A stretch of 64,000 nucleotides of DNA from CAIXSC01 sp046349915. Lineage in GTDB: Bacteria; Planctomycetota; Planctomycetia; Pirellulales; Pirellulaceae. The stretch is taken from NCBI GenBank assembly GCA_046349915.1, contig JAXMBL010000004.1, forward strand, positions 496,001-560,000, read 5' to 3'. Position numbers and translations under genes: made by a program. How positions within the stretch are numbered: the first letter of the stretch is position 1; every line of letters begins with the position of its first letter. The notes beneath the pieces were generated by a model. The model was not told the origin of the DNA, made no database searches, and was given only the letters and a program-made list of their open reading frames with translations. This document shows positions 41,958 to 52,571 of this stretch, piece after piece.

Positions 41958-44900
41958 CTATTTGTCGTCTGAGTTCGCTGGCGAGTCGGCGGTTGTCGCG
42001 GTTGCCGCATCCACAGCCGTAGTCGCCCCACTCAACTGCTCGTACGTCCACATCATGCCAGTGCGTTGCAGGAAGGTGTGGTAGATGCTCAGCAGTTCGT
42101 CGTTGGCGGCCGGGCAGACAATGCCATGCGGCGCTAGATGCGTCGTCGCGAGTCGGCAGTCGTAATGCGGATGCCAACCTGGCTCATCCCCCTCGCCCGC
42201 GCCAAGCAGACTCATCAAGGGACCAAGCAACTCGTCTGGCGTTCCTTGCGACAGGCGAGCCAATTCCTCGCGCCACTCGTTGTACGGAAGCAGACGCACA
42301 TCAAGACCGTGACCCTGCATCCATTCGGCGAATACCGTCATGGGGAGCGGCTGAGGATTCACTAAGTGATAAGTACTTCCAAGGTGCTCGGGCTGTAGCG
42401 ACAACTGCACGATCGCCTGGCTGACGAAATCGACGGGCGTCACTTCCAGATTCATGTCCAGTGCGGGCAGCGAGCCCACTCGAGTGCATGCCAACACGAC
42501 CGTATGGATAAAATCGTCCGCCTTGCACGCGCCGGTACGACTGTCTCCCGTCACATAGCCAGGTCGGTAGATGGTGATTGGCAGACCCCGTTCTCGCGCC
42601 TCGGCGATCATCGTTTCGCAGACCCACTTGCTACGCGAGTAGCCGATGGGGAGCGCTTCGCAGGGCGGCAACGAATCCTCTTCGGTAACCACCTCGCGTC
42701 CCGTTCCGTCGTCCGCCGACTGGACCCAGAATGTCGAAACATAATGAGTTGGCTTGACGTGGTGGAGGGCCGCGAGACGCAACACTTCCTGAGTTCCGCG
42801 AACGTTCGCGTCGCGCAGCAAAGGATAGGGATAGACCAGATTAACCACGGCGCCATTGTGATAGATGACGTCGATTTCCCGACCCAATTGTTGGAATGTC
42901 TCTTCGGATAGCCCCAGTCGAACATCCGAGAGATCACCGAGCACCGGGATCACTCGCTGCGCGCAACCGTCCGGCGAAAGTTCGTAGCGTTCCAGATTGG
43001 TTTGCAAACGTTCGAGTGCTTGCGCTTCGCTTTTCGCTCGGACCAAACAATAAATCTTGGCGTCGGTGCGACGTAACAACTCGTCCAACAAGAACGCGCC
43101 GAGAAACCCAGTGGCGCCTGTCAGAAGGACTCGATCCCGCTTCGCGGGACTGAAGGGTGAAACTTGGGATGTTGTGATGTCGGCTGGCAGTTGAGCTTCG
43201 CGGAAGTAGTCGATTTCGGCGGCGCTACCTGCCGCTCCCGACTCGCGCCAAGCAATCGTGTCACAACGCTCGGGCCGTTGCATGGCCAGAGGAGACTCGG
43301 CGAGTTTCACTGACGAGATGCTTTGGAGTGGATCGCGGGCGATCTGCTCCAGCACGGCAACCCAGTTGTCATGCAATCGCTTGATCGTCTCGGCGGTGAA
43401 CAAATCTTGCGGGAATCGCCAGACGCCAATAATTCGCCCGCTCGCCTCTTCCACCGCGAGGTTGATTTCGTGTCGAGTCGGCGCGGTGGGGCAGGCAGCC
43501 GATTCGATGGCAAGATCTCCCCAGTGGAAGCGATGGCCGCTCTGGCCAAGCTGACATACAGCGAGGCCGGTTGGGTCGATGCCCAAGGGTCGTTCCATGA
43601 GGAAAACGGCTTGTACCAACGGCGGTCGACTGGCGTCAGGCCGTTTCTTGAGTTCCGCGAAGAGGCGGGACAAGGGTGGCGGCGGATAGTCGCGAGTCGC
43701 TGAGACGCGTTGAGTTGCCTGTCGAATGACATCCGCACACGTCGGTGAATCTGGCAACTGACTGCGAATCGGCACGAGACTCGAAAAACTCCCCACCATC
43801 CCCCGCAACTCGGCATGCGGTCGTCCCGCCACGCTGGTTCCGACCAACAGATCGGACTGTTGGCACTCTTGATGGAGCACGATTTCGAAGGCGGCAAGCA
43901 GGGTTGCAAAGAGCGTTGCGTCGAGTTGGGCGGAAGCGGCCAGCAACTGAACGGCGAGTTCGTCGTCGAGCTGGAAGCCGAATTCGCCGCCGCTCAGCGA
44001 TGGCACCTTGAGGCGCGCGTGATCCGTGGGCAGGGCCAATTGTGCGGGCGCGTCCTGCAATTCGCGTTTCCAGAAGTCGAGGCAGCGAGTAATGGACGCC
44101 GCTGATTCTTGCTTCTCTTCCCAGGCGACAAAGTCCTCGTACGAGTAATCGGCTGACGGGGAATTGCACGATGCTCCCGAGGCTTGCGAGGCGTATCCTT
44201 CCAGCAGGTCCTGCATCAGCAGGGACATCGACCAACTGTCGGCCACGATCGCATGCGAGGTCAAGACCAACTGGAGAGACTGATCCGGCAGGCGGAATAC
44301 GCTCAACCGCGTCAGCGGCCCCTGCTGCAAGTCGAACGGACGATTGACTTCCGCGGCGAGAGCGGCGTCTACCTGCGACTGGGCCGCGCCGATAAGCACG
44401 ACCTCTTGGGACTCGGGGACGACGTCCTTGCGGAAACTCTGGACCACTTGTCCCTGAGTCTCTCGCATGACGACGGTTAGCATTGGGTGCCGTTTGAACA
44501 GCGCCTCGAATGCGTGCCGCAATCGATCCGTGTTGACGGTCGCAGCGAGTCGTACGCTGCATACGCGATGGCCAAGCGAGCTACCGGGATTTGTGCGCGA
44601 CTGCTGCCAGATCGTCTGCTGACTCGCCGACAGCGGGAATTCGGCTTGTGGAATGTCCACTTTTTCGAGCGGGGTCGCGCCGACGTTGGTCGATTCCGAC
44701 TCGGACGAATCCGCGCCGGTGGCAAGCGTTGGAGCGAGTAGCCGCATGACCGTCTCGGCCAGCATCGTGATGCTGGGACCGTTCAGCAACGCGCCCATGG
44801 GAATGCCCATGCCCAGCTCGCGCTCGATCCGGTTCGTGAGTTCGATCGCCATGAGTGAGTCGAGGCCGAGGCTGGTGAGTGGAGTGTCGCGGCTGATCGC

Positions 44901-47900
44901 CGACTCGACGGCGCCGAACACGCCTGCCACTTGAGCCGCGAGGAAATCCTCAATCAATCGTTGACGCGATTCGGGACTGGTCGCTTGCAGGCGGCCCACG
45001 ATCGAGCCGCCACCCTCGGATTCACGATTCTCCTGTGCGAGTGCGGCGAAGGTATTGCTGCGAGCGACCGCAACGCTCGCCTTCGAGATTGCTCGCCAAT
45101 CCGCTCGCGAGGCGATGACTTGCACGGGATCGTAGTGAGTAAGTCGTCCGAAGACTCGCAGCGCCTCGTCGAGGTTGAACGCCTTCATGCCGACCTTGTC
45201 CAGGTACTGCGCGGTCTTCTGATTGCGTTCGACAAATCCCGCTCCCAAGAGCGCGCCCCACGCAATGGTGATGGCTGGCTGGCCTTGCGCGTGGCTGTGT
45301 TGGGCGAGTGCTTCGAGGAAGAAGTTGCCCGCGTTGTAGTTCGACTGTTTCGGGCCGCCGATGACGGACGAGAATGACGAGAAACCGATGAATTCGTCGA
45401 GCTCCAAATCGCGCGTGGCGGCAAACAGGTTCCACGCTCCCAGCATTTTCGGATCGAGCGCTTTGCGGAACCGGGATTCATCGAGCACCGACAGAAACTC
45501 GTCGTCCAAGACCATGGCGCCGTGCAGGATGCCCTTGAGCGGCGGCATCTCGGCGCGGATGCGTTGAATCAGCTCAGCGACTTCATCCCAGCGAGTGACG
45601 TCGCAACGAGCGTCCACGACGTTGACACCCGCGGCTCGCAGTTGCTCAATATCCTTCGCCGCGTCCTCGCGCGGCCCGCTACGACTCGATAGGACTAGGT
45701 GCCGAGCGCCGCGAGCAGCCATCCATTTCGCAATCTCCAACCCAAATCCACCCGCGCCTCCCGTGATCAGATAGGTCGCATCGGGCTTGTAGCGATGCTG
45801 ATCCTCGGTGCACGGCCCAATGGGAATTTCGTCGACGTCGAACGACAGAACGTTCTTGCCGATGTGTTTTCCTTGAGCCATGAAACGGAACGCATCGGCC
45901 ACCTTCGTAATCGGAAAAACCGAATAAGGAAGCGGTTGGTATTCTCCCTTGGCGAACAGCTCGCCGAGTTCGGCGAACAACTTCGCGACGAAGTCGGGCT
46001 TATGGGGCAGATGCTGCGCCAAGTCGATGACGAAGTACGAGATGTTGTTACGGAGCGCCTCGAGCCCGAGTTTCGAGTTCTTGTAGATGTCGATCTTGCC
46101 GATTTCCAGGAATCGACCGAACGGCGCCAGCACCGACATGCTTTTGGGAATGAAGTCGCCCGCCAACGAGTTGAGGACCGCGTCGACGCCGCGACCACCC
46201 GTGATCTTCTGAATCTGGTCCGCGAACTCGAGTGTTCGGGAACTCATGACATGATGCGCGCCGAGATCGCGCAGCAAGCGACGTTTGTCTTCGGAACCGG
46301 CGGTGGCGAAGATTTCAAGTCCGAGTCGTCGGGCGATCTGGATTGCCGCTTGTCCGACGCCGCCCGCGCCGGCGTGAATGAGCACCTTCTCGCCAGGTTC
46401 CATTCGCGCCAGATGATGCAGCGCGTAATGGGCCGTAAGGAACACGGTGGGAACCGTGGCGGCTTGTTCGAACGTCAATTGCGGGGGCTTCTTGAACACC
46501 ATCCGCGCGTCGACGGTCGCAAAGGCGCGGAAGCCGTAGGGCGCCATCCCCGCGACCTCATCACCCGGCTTCAAGTGATGGACGTTGGCCCCTACCCGCT
46601 CGACGACTCCGGCGACATCGTCCCCAAACCACAACACGTCGACGGGATTTCCAGGATAGGTTCCCAGTGCCTTCATGACGTCGCGGAAATTAATGCCGCC
46701 CGCGCGGACGCGAATTTCAATTTCTCCCGGCTCGGGAGCACGACGGCGTGTTTCGTGCCACTGGAGATTGGCGAGAATGCCTGGCTTGTCGGTTTCGAGT
46801 CGGAAGGGGATCAACGAACCCTGGGGCCCGACTGCATTTCGTTTCCGGACCGGCAGATCTTCCGTGCGCACTCGCTTCAATCGCAGCGCTCGGCGGCGCC
46901 CGCCACGAAACGTCGTTTCGACCTCGCCATCGCCGCTGACGACTTCATGGAACAGATCGTCGGCTAGCTCCGCGGTGCTCGAAGCATCGAGATCAACCAT
47001 CATCAGTCGTGTTTGAGCCAATTCGTTGTTGGCGACGCGCAGCAGCCCGACCAAGGGGGCAGAAGCTAGTCCTTCGGCCAGATCTCCCGGCTGTGCGTGA
47101 TGCACGTTTCGAGTCACGAACCAAACGTGCGATGGCAGCGCCTCTTCGGCTTGGACCAGATGAAGCGCGTTCAAAACACCCGTGCGTTGCGCCTCACTTA
47201 AACGATCGGCATCCAGCGTCGAGGCCGTGGGGTGATCCAGGCTCCAGCAATGAACCAGCCCCGCTAGTTCGCCGATCATCGATCGTGCTTCGCCAAGCAG
47301 ACGTCGCATTTCGTCCGTTGAATCGACGGCGACTACAAACTCGCCATCCGCGGCTTGTTGGAAAGCGGTCCCCGGCCGTACTCGTACCACGGGAATACCA
47401 CGTTCCTGGAGGCGTGCGATCAATTGATCGGCCACGCCTCCTTGGTCCGCGAAAACGACATATCCCTTCGTCGCCGTAGCGATGGATGTTTGTTCCGACC
47501 CCTGGCTGGCGGCACTTGAAGCGTCAGTTCCCGCCGCAACAGTTGCGGTTGCAACAGTTGCTGGCGCAATCGTTGCTTGGGCAGGCGCTGCCGGCGCGAA
47601 TGCCAAGAAGACCGCCTGTTCACTTTCATCATCATTGATGTAGCCGCCAAACGACGACACATTCTCGTAGCCGCAATCGGCAAGCAACGAGTGCCACGTG
47701 TTGCGATCGAGCAGCGGCGAGTTGGTGCGCAGCGTGGTGTCGGTGTATCGCCACCAGCCCTTGAGCAACCCGAAGATGCTATTCCAGGCATGGCGACTCG
47801 TAAGCACTTCCAGGAACATGAGCAGCCCACCTGGTGCGAGGCAGGTGCGCAGGTGTGTCAAGGTTTGGCGCAGATCGCAGGTGGCATGCAACGCATCGGT

Positions 47901-50900
47901 GGCCAGGATCAGATCAAAGCTACCCGGCGTGTAGCCCTGGGCAACGGGATCTTTTTCCAGGTCGAGCAACTTGTAGTCGACCCCTGAGTACTCGGCGAAT
48001 TGCGTTTTGGCGGCCGCTAGGAACGCGGGGCCCACGTCTGTGAAAACGTATTCCGTCTGCTCTCTGGGCAAAGACGGCAAAACTGCTTTCGTCAGCGATC
48101 CGGTGCCGGCGCCAACCTCCAACACTCGTAGCGCACGGCGAGTGGGCAGCGCGGCGATGGCACGGCTCGCCGCCAACTGCATGAGCCGATTGTAAACCGG
48201 CAGATCCGCGCCCTCGACATAGAACCGTTCGAGCAATTCGAGCGAGCCGCCGGGAAACAGCAGTTGGAGCGGATCGGTTTCACCCGTCAGAATCGCCGCG
48301 AGATGAGACCCCGTGCGTTGATGGAGTTCCACCTCGGTCTCGAACCGCGGGTACTCGCGAGCGAGTGCTTCGAGTTGATGAGTCACGTCAGCGCGGCGCG
48401 GCAACTGCGTTACTTCCCATTGTTCGTCACCGACGCGGAGCAGAAAACCGCGATCCTCCAGGGAACGCAATTGGGAGAGGGCGAGTCGATGGTGAGCTTC
48501 GACGACTCGCAATCGATCCAGATGCGAAGCACTCGTGAAGCGTTCGCCGACCGGGAGATTCCAGCCTAGGTCGAGCCAGGCGTTTTGGATGAACTGAGCC
48601 GCAATCGTTTCGATGCGCGGTACAAACTCGTGCTGATAAACATCCAACGCGTGTTGGCGGTAAATTTCCGGGACGTGGCCGCGAGCGGTCTCTATAATCT
48701 CCGCGGTGGTGGCGAACGGCAAGGGCTTCTCGACGCCGCGTCCACGCAACTCGCATGCTTCCCATGCAAACTGGTAATAGCAATTGTCAATGTCGTCAGC
48801 CGATCGCTTCTGTTCCACGCGATCGGCTCGGAAGTCGAGCACTTCGGCAATACGACGTCCTTCGCCGTCGTACACGAAGATGTCCGCAACTAGCGCGTTG
48901 CCATCATCGACTTTCAAATGAGCGTGTGCCCAGAGGCAAGTGGGAGGTTTGTCGCAATCGAGTCGAATACGGCGAATGCCCTGGGGCAGATAGAAGTAGT
49001 CTTCGGGCACGGCGTCCGCGGGTACGACCTGGACGCCCTTGAAGATATGAAAGCAGGCGTCAAGCACCGCGGGATGAAAGTGATACTGCCCCACGGTGAC
49101 TGCTACGGCCTCGGGGACGACGATTTCCGCCAGAGCCTCTCCCTTGCGCCGCCAGACATTTTGCACGTGCTGAAAGTTGGGGCCGAATTGATAACCGGCG
49201 GCGGCGAACTCGGCGTAGTAACGCTCATGGTCGAAGTGATCGGGAAGCGTGCTCTGCAGTGCCGCCAAATCGACCTGATACGCTTGAGCCGGGACGATGC
49301 GCGCCAACCGCCCTTGGGCGTGCAGTTCCCAATCATCGCTCTCGGCGATGCTGCTATGGACAAAGAACGTCTTCTCCGTGGGATCGAAAACTACTTGGAC
49401 GGTAGGCGGTTGATCAGCGTCGATAAACAACGCCTTCTTGATCTCCAGATCTTCGACTGCATGAAGTTCATCTGGAAACAACAAGCGTGCGAGTGCCAGT
49501 CCGATTTCGCCATAGCCAGCGCCGGGGAAGACGACGCTGTCCCAGAAACGATGATCGTTCAGGTAGGCATATCGACCTGGATGCAGGATGAACTGCCAGG
49601 TGGGTTGAGCGGCGCCTGTCCGCAAGCCGAGCAACGGATGTTCGGCGGGCGCCAATCGCTGTCGCGCGGCGCGTTTCGATTCCAACCAGAAAGATTCCCG
49701 GTTCCACGGGTATCTTGGCTGTGGCACGAAATCGCCGCCGCTCTGATTGACCGCCGCCCAATCGATCTCGACGCCGCGTGCGCTCAACCCGGCCAGATTG
49801 GCGAGCAATTCGAGCGTTTCATCGGACTTACGCTGCAGCGAGTGGAACACGCAGCCCGAGTAGCCTTGGGCCGATACGTATTCTTCGAGTGAACTGGCGA
49901 GCGACGGATGAGGGCCAATTTCCAAGAACGTCTGTTCGCCTGCTTGCAATAGCTGAGCGATGGCAGGGCCAAACAACACAGGTTGCCGCACATTACGCCA
50001 CCAGTAGACGTTGTCGAGTTGTTCGCCGTCGAGCAATCCTCCCGTGACCGTCGAGATGAATGGCACGCGAGCCGGTTGAGGGCGAATGTCGGCGAGCACA
50101 TCGAGCAACTCGTCGCGAATCGGCTCCATCTGGTGCGTGTGGAATGCATAGTTGATACGCAGCCATCGATTGAATTTGCCAGCCGCTTCCAACCCCGCCG
50201 CGATCTCTTCCAAGGGTTGAGTGTCGCCCGCGAGCGTGACGAGCGAATGGCTGTTCAGTACGGCGACTTGTACGCAATCTGCATAGTGTCCAATCCGTTC
50301 ACGGGCCTCGCTTGCGGTGATCCCCGCCGCGAGCATGCGTCCGTGGCCGCCCGTCATGTTCTGGAGACGACTGCGGTGATAGATGATTTGAACCGCATCT
50401 TTCAGCGAGTAAATTCCGGCGCAGTAGGCCGCCGCGACCTCGCCGACGCTGTGGCCAATCACCTGCGCTGGGCGTACTCCCCACGACTTCCACAACTCGG
50501 CCAACCCGACCTGAACGGCGAAAATGGCTGGTTGCGCGACGTCGGTGCGGTCGATCCGCGAGTCCTTTTCGTCGCGAGTCATCTCGTCGAGCAGCGAGAA
50601 ACCGGCGAGCTTCTTGAAGTGCTCGTCAATCGATTCGACCGTCTGGCGGAAGATCGGTTCGCGCTCGAGCAACTGGCGTCCCATGGCCCACCACTGGGGA
50701 CCTTGGCCCGTGAAGACGAAGACCAGCGGGGCTTGAGTACGAGCGGCTCGCGTCGCAATCACTCGCTTTTCGTCGGCTGCATTTCGTAGCCATCCATCGA
50801 GCGCTGAACGCAATTGATCGGCGTCGTTTCCTAGAGCCAGCAATCGATGGTCGTGCGGTTCCTTACGTGCGCCCGCCGAGTAGCAGATGTCGGCCAAGTT

Positions 50901-52364
50901 GTCGGGCGACTCTGACAAGAATTGCTGATACGACTCGACATAGCTTCGCAACGCGATTTCATCACGCGCCGAGATTGGCAGAGCATAGGGGCGTTGAGTT
51001 CGTGGTCCTTGGGGGACGGCGGCTGGCGGAGGCGGCGGAGCGGCCTCCAGTACCACGTGCGCATTAGTGCCGCCGAAGCCGAACGAGTTGACTCCCGCGA
51101 TCGGACGCTCGCCGTCACGGTGCGGTAGCGGCTGTAGCCGCGAGGCGACTTCGAGTTGCAGTGCGTCGAAGGGGATGTGCGGATTGGGCGTCTCGAAGTT
51201 ACAGCAGGGAGGCACCATGTCCTTGTGCAGGACGAGGGCTGCCTTGATCAGACCGGGGAGGCCAGATCCCGCCTCGAGATGTCCAATGTTGGACTTCACG
51301 GAACCAATCAGGCAGCGATTGTCGAGGCTGCGTCCCTCGCGCAACACCTGGCCGATGGCCGTGCATTCGATCGGATCGCCAACGGGGGTTCCCGTCCCAT
51401 GAGCTTCCATGTACATGACGCTGGCTGGCGACAGGCCCGCTTCGCGATAGGCCTCTCGCAGCATGGCCGACTGTCCTTCGACGCCTGGCACGGTCATCGA
51501 AGACGTATGACCGTCTTGATTCACAACCGCCGCGCGAATTACCGAGTAAATTCGATCTCGATCCGCGATCGCTTGGTCCAGTCGTTTGATATAGACCATG
51601 CCAGCGCCTTCGGCGCGAACGTACCCGTTGGCTCGCGCGTCGAACGCAAAGCACTGACCGCTGGGTGACAGCATGGACGCGCGACTAAACCCGATCGAAG
51701 CATGAGGGGTAATGAGCGCGTTGACGCCGCCTGCGAGGGCCGCCGTGCAAGAACCCGACCAAATGCTGCGGCACGCCATCCACACGGCGACTAAGGCGGA
51801 CGAACAGGCCGTGTCGACGGAGGTGCTTGGCCCGCGCAGGTCCAGCAAGTAGGAGATGCGGTTCGAGGCGATGCTGGCCGTATTTCCGCTGTTGGTATAA
51901 GCATTGATTTCTTCGTGGAACGGCATCTGCAACCACGCATAGTCGTTGCTCGCAATGCCCACGAAGACCCCGACGCTCGTGCCACGCAACCGACTGGGGA
52001 CGGCGCCGGAATCTTCCAACGCTTCCCAGGCTACCTCCAGCAACCAGCGTTGCTGAGGGTCCATCCGCATTGCTTCGCGCGGCGACAAGCCCCAGAACCG
52101 AGCATCAAATCGGTCGACATGACGAACGAATCCGCCCCACTTCGAGATGACCATGCCGGGCACGGAGGGATCGGGCTCGTAGTGACGCCCCACATCCCAT
52201 CGATCACTGGGAACTTCTTGAATTCCGCTACGACCTTCGGCAAGTAGTTTCCAGAATGAGTTGACGTCGTCTACAGAACCGGGGAACCGACAACCTATTC
52301 CCACAATGGCTAAAGGAACGTTTTCCGTTTTAGTCCCGTTCGCCTCAGCGAAGGATTGGATCAT
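41958..52364 (-). CDS. Type I polyketide synthase: KS-AT-DH-cMT-ER-KR-ACP-C-thioester reductase
   Basis: ATG 52364 with GGAG six bases upstream gives 3468 residues. KS about 20-445 (Cys in 'VDTACSSALVA' near 183, 'EAHGTGTPVGDP', 'VKSNIGHLEAG'). AT about 550-860 ('GHSVGE' near 633; 'YAFHTHQM' suggests malonyl-CoA). DH about 910-1190 ('NDHRFWDSVVFPGAGY', Asp where HxxxG has Gly, plus 'LDACFH'). C-methyltransferase about 1330-1590 ('LEVGAGTGSLT'). A low-complexity Ala/Thr linker near 1595-1640, then pseudo-KR. ER about 1850-2170 ('IHAGAGGVGQAA'). KR about 2190-2380 ('LITGGAGGFGLE', 'SNYNAGN'). ACP with Ser in 'GLDSLMAIEL' near 2500. Condensation domain about 2570-3000 with 'SHAIVADSWS' in place of HHxxxDG. 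NAD(P)H-dependent thioester reductase about 3080-3440 ('LLTGATGFLGAF', 'GYSRSKWVCE'). Fully reducing, methyl-branching and reductive release are predicted. No phosphopantetheinyl transferase gene is nearby. Confidence 0.95.
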   Translation of the reverse strand: MIQSFAEANGTKTENVPLAIVGIGCRFPGSVDDVNSFWKLLAEGRSGIQEVPSDRWDVGRHYEPDPSVPGMVISKWGGFVRHVDRFDARFWGLSPREAMRMDPQQRWLLEVAWEALEDSGAVPSRLRGTSVGVFVGIASNDYAWLQMPFHEEINAYTNSGNTASIASNRISYLLDLRGPSTSVDTACSSALVAVWMACRSIWSGSCTAALAGGVNALITPHASIGFSRASMLSPSGQCFAFDARANGYVRAEGAGMVYIKRLDQAIADRDRIYSVIRAAVVNQDGHTSSMTVPGVEGQSAMLREAYREAGLSPASVMYMEAHGTGTPVGDPIECTAIGQVLREGRSLDNRCLIGSVKSNIGHLEAGSGLPGLIKAALVLHKDMVPPCCNFETPNPHIPFDALQLEVASRLQPLPHRDGERPIAGVNSFGFGGTNAHVVLEAAPPPPPAAVPQGPRTQRPYALPISARDEIALRSYVESYQQFLSESPDNLADICYSAGARKEPHDHRLLALGNDADQLRSALDGWLRNAADEKRVIATRAARTQAPLVFVFTGQGPQWWAMGRQLLEREPIFRQTVESIDEHFKKLAGFSLLDEMTRDEKDSRIDRTDVAQPAIFAVQVGLAELWKSWGVRPAQVIGHSVGEVAAAYCAGIYSLKDAVQIIYHRSRLQNMTGGHGRMLAAGITASEARERIGHYADCVQVAVLNSHSLVTLAGDTQPLEEIAAGLEAAGKFNRWLRINYAFHTHQMEPIRDELLDVLADIRPQPARVPFISTVTGGLLDGEQLDNVYWWRNVRQPVLFGPAIAQLLQAGEQTFLEIGPHPSLASSLEEYVSAQGYSGCVFHSLQRKSDETLELLANLAGLSARGVEIDWAAVNQSGGDFVPQPRYPWNRESFWLESKRAARQRLAPAEHPLLGLRTGAAQPTWQFILHPGRYAYLNDHRFWDSVVFPGAGYGEIGLALARLLFPDELHAVEDLEIKKALFIDADQPPTVQVVFDPTEKTFFVHSSIAESDDWELHAQGRLARIVPAQAYQVDLAALQSTLPDHFDHERYYAEFAAAGYQFGPNFQHVQNVWRRKGEALAEIVVPEAVAVTVGQYHFHPAVLDACFHIFKGVQVVPADAVPEDYFYLPQGIRRIRLDCDKPPTCLWAHAHLKVDDGNALVADIFVYDGEGRRIAEVLDFRADRVEQKRSADDIDNCYYQFAWEACELRGRGVEKPLPFATTAEIIETARGHVPEIYRQHALDVYQHEFVPRIETIAAQFIQNAWLDLGWNLPVGERFTSASHLDRLRVVEAHHRLALSQLRSLEDRGFLLRVGDEQWEVTQLPRRADVTHQLEALAREYPRFETEVELHQRTGSHLAAILTGETDPLQLLFPGGSLELLERFYVEGADLPVYNRLMQLAASRAIAALPTRRALRVLEVGAGTGSLTKAVLPSLPREQTEYVFTDVGPAFLAAAKTQFAEYSGVDYKLLDLEKDPVAQGYTPGSFDLILATDALHATCDLRQTLTHLRTCLAPGGLLMFLEVLTSRHAWNSIFGLLKGWWRYTDTTLRTNSPLLDRNTWHSLLADCGYENVSSFGGYINDDESEQAVFLAFAPAAPAQATIAPATVATATVAAGTDASSAASQGSEQTSIATATKGYVVFADQGGVADQLIARLQERGIPVVRVRPGTAFQQAADGEFVVAVDSTDEMRRLLGEARSMIGELAGLVHCWSLDHPTASTLDADRLSEAQRTGVLNALHLVQAEEALPSHVWFVTRNVHHAQPGDLAEGLASAPLVGLLRVANNELAQTRLMMVDLDASSTAELADDLFHEVVSGDGEVETTFRGGRRRALRLKRVRTEDLPVRKRNAVGPQGSLIPFRLETDKPGILANLQWHETRRRAPEPGEIEIRVRAGGINFRDVMKALGTYPGNPVDVLWFGDDVAGVVERVGANVHHLKPGDEVAGMAPYGFRAFATVDARMVFKKPPQLTFEQAATVPTVFLTAHYALHHLARMEPGEKVLIHAGAGGVGQAAIQIARRLGLEIFATAGSEDKRRLLRDLGAHHVMSSRTLEFADQIQKITGGRGVDAVLNSLAGDFIPKSMSVLAPFGRFLEIGKIDIYKNSKLGLEALRNNISYFVIDLAQHLPHKPDFVAKLFAELGELFAKGEYQPLPYSVFPITKVADAFRFMAQGKHIGKNVLSFDVDEIPIGPCTEDQHRYKPDATYLITGGAGGFGLEIAKWMAARGARHLVLSSRSGPREDAAKDIEQLRAAGVNVVDARCDVTRWDEVAELIQRIRAEMPPLKGILHGAMVLDDEFLSVLDESRFRKALDPKMLGAWNLFAATRDLELDEFIGFSSFSSVIGGPKQSNYNAGNFFLEALAQHSHAQGQPAITIAWGALLGAGFVERNQKTAQYLDKVGMKAFNLDEALRVFGRLTHYDPVQVIASRADWRAISKASVAVARSNTFAALAQENRESEGGGSIVGRLQATSPESRQRLIEDFLAAQVAGVFGAVESAISRDTPLTSLGLDSLMAIELTNRIERELGMGIPMGALLNGPSITMLAETVMRLLAPTLATGADSSESESTNVGATPLEKVDIPQAEFPLSASQQTIWQQSRTNPGSSLGHRVCSVRLAATVNTDRLRHAFEALFKRHPMLTVVMRETQGQVVQSFRKDVVPESQEVVLIGAAQSQVDAALAAEVNRPFDLQQGPLTRLSVFRLPDQSLQLVLTSHAIVADSWSMSLLMQDLLEGYASQASGASCNSPSADYSYEDFVAWEEKQESAASITRCLDFWKRELQDAPAQLALPTDHARLKVPSLSGGEFGFQLDDELAVQLLAASAQLDATLFATLLAAFEIVLHQECQQSDLLVGTSVAGRPHAELRGMVGSFSSLVPIRSQLPDSPTCADVIRQATQRVSATRDYPPPPLSRLFAELKKRPDASRPPLVQAVFLMERPLGIDPTGLAVCQLGQSGHRFHWGDLAIESAACPTAPTRHEINLAVEEASGRIIGVWRFPQDLFTAETIKRLHDNWVAVLEQIARDPLQSISSVKLAESPLAMQRPERCDTIAWRESGAAGSAAEIDYFREAQLPADITTSQVSPFSPAKRDRVLLTGATGFLGAFLLDELLRRTDAKIYCLVRAKSEAQALERLQTNLERYELSPDGCAQRVIPVLGDLSDVRLGLSEETFQQLGREIDVIYHNGAVVNLVYPYPLLRDANVRGTQEVLRLAALHHVKPTHYVSTFWVQSADDGTGREVVTEEDSLPPCEALPIGYSRSKWVCETMIAEARERGLPITIYRPGYVTGDSRTGACKADDFIHTVVLACTRVGSLPALDMNLEVTPVDFVSQAIVQLSLQPEHLGSTYHLVNPQPLPMTVFAEWMQGHGLDVRLLPYNEWREELARLSQGTPDELLGPLMSLLGAGEGDEPGWHPHYDCRLATTHLAPHGIVCPAANDELLSIYHTFLQRTGMMWTYEQLSGATTAVDAATATTADSPANSDDK

Positions 52365-52571
52365 TAAACACTCCGCAGGCAAACTTGAGGGAATTCTTCG
52401 AACTAACGAGAGGAGGCGTCGCCTGGGTGTTCACGTAACCCTCACCTGAATCTCTGTGCCTCGCGCAAGCCCGACATTCTGCATCCGCATGCCCATGGAT
52501 GCAACCCGCGCCGCGAAACAAGTGCTTAGTCCCATGAAGAAACGGCGTACGACCGACTTGCAGTCCGTAGC

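Noticed and set aside
45699..46967. 422-residue plus-strand frame opposite the PKS
   Set aside because: It lies antisense to the ER and KR domains and is a by-product of high-GC codon use.
41958..52382. Start of the PKS at the TTG at 52382
   Set aside because: The GGAG ribosome binding site lies between this TTG and the ATG at 52364, so the ATG is the better start.
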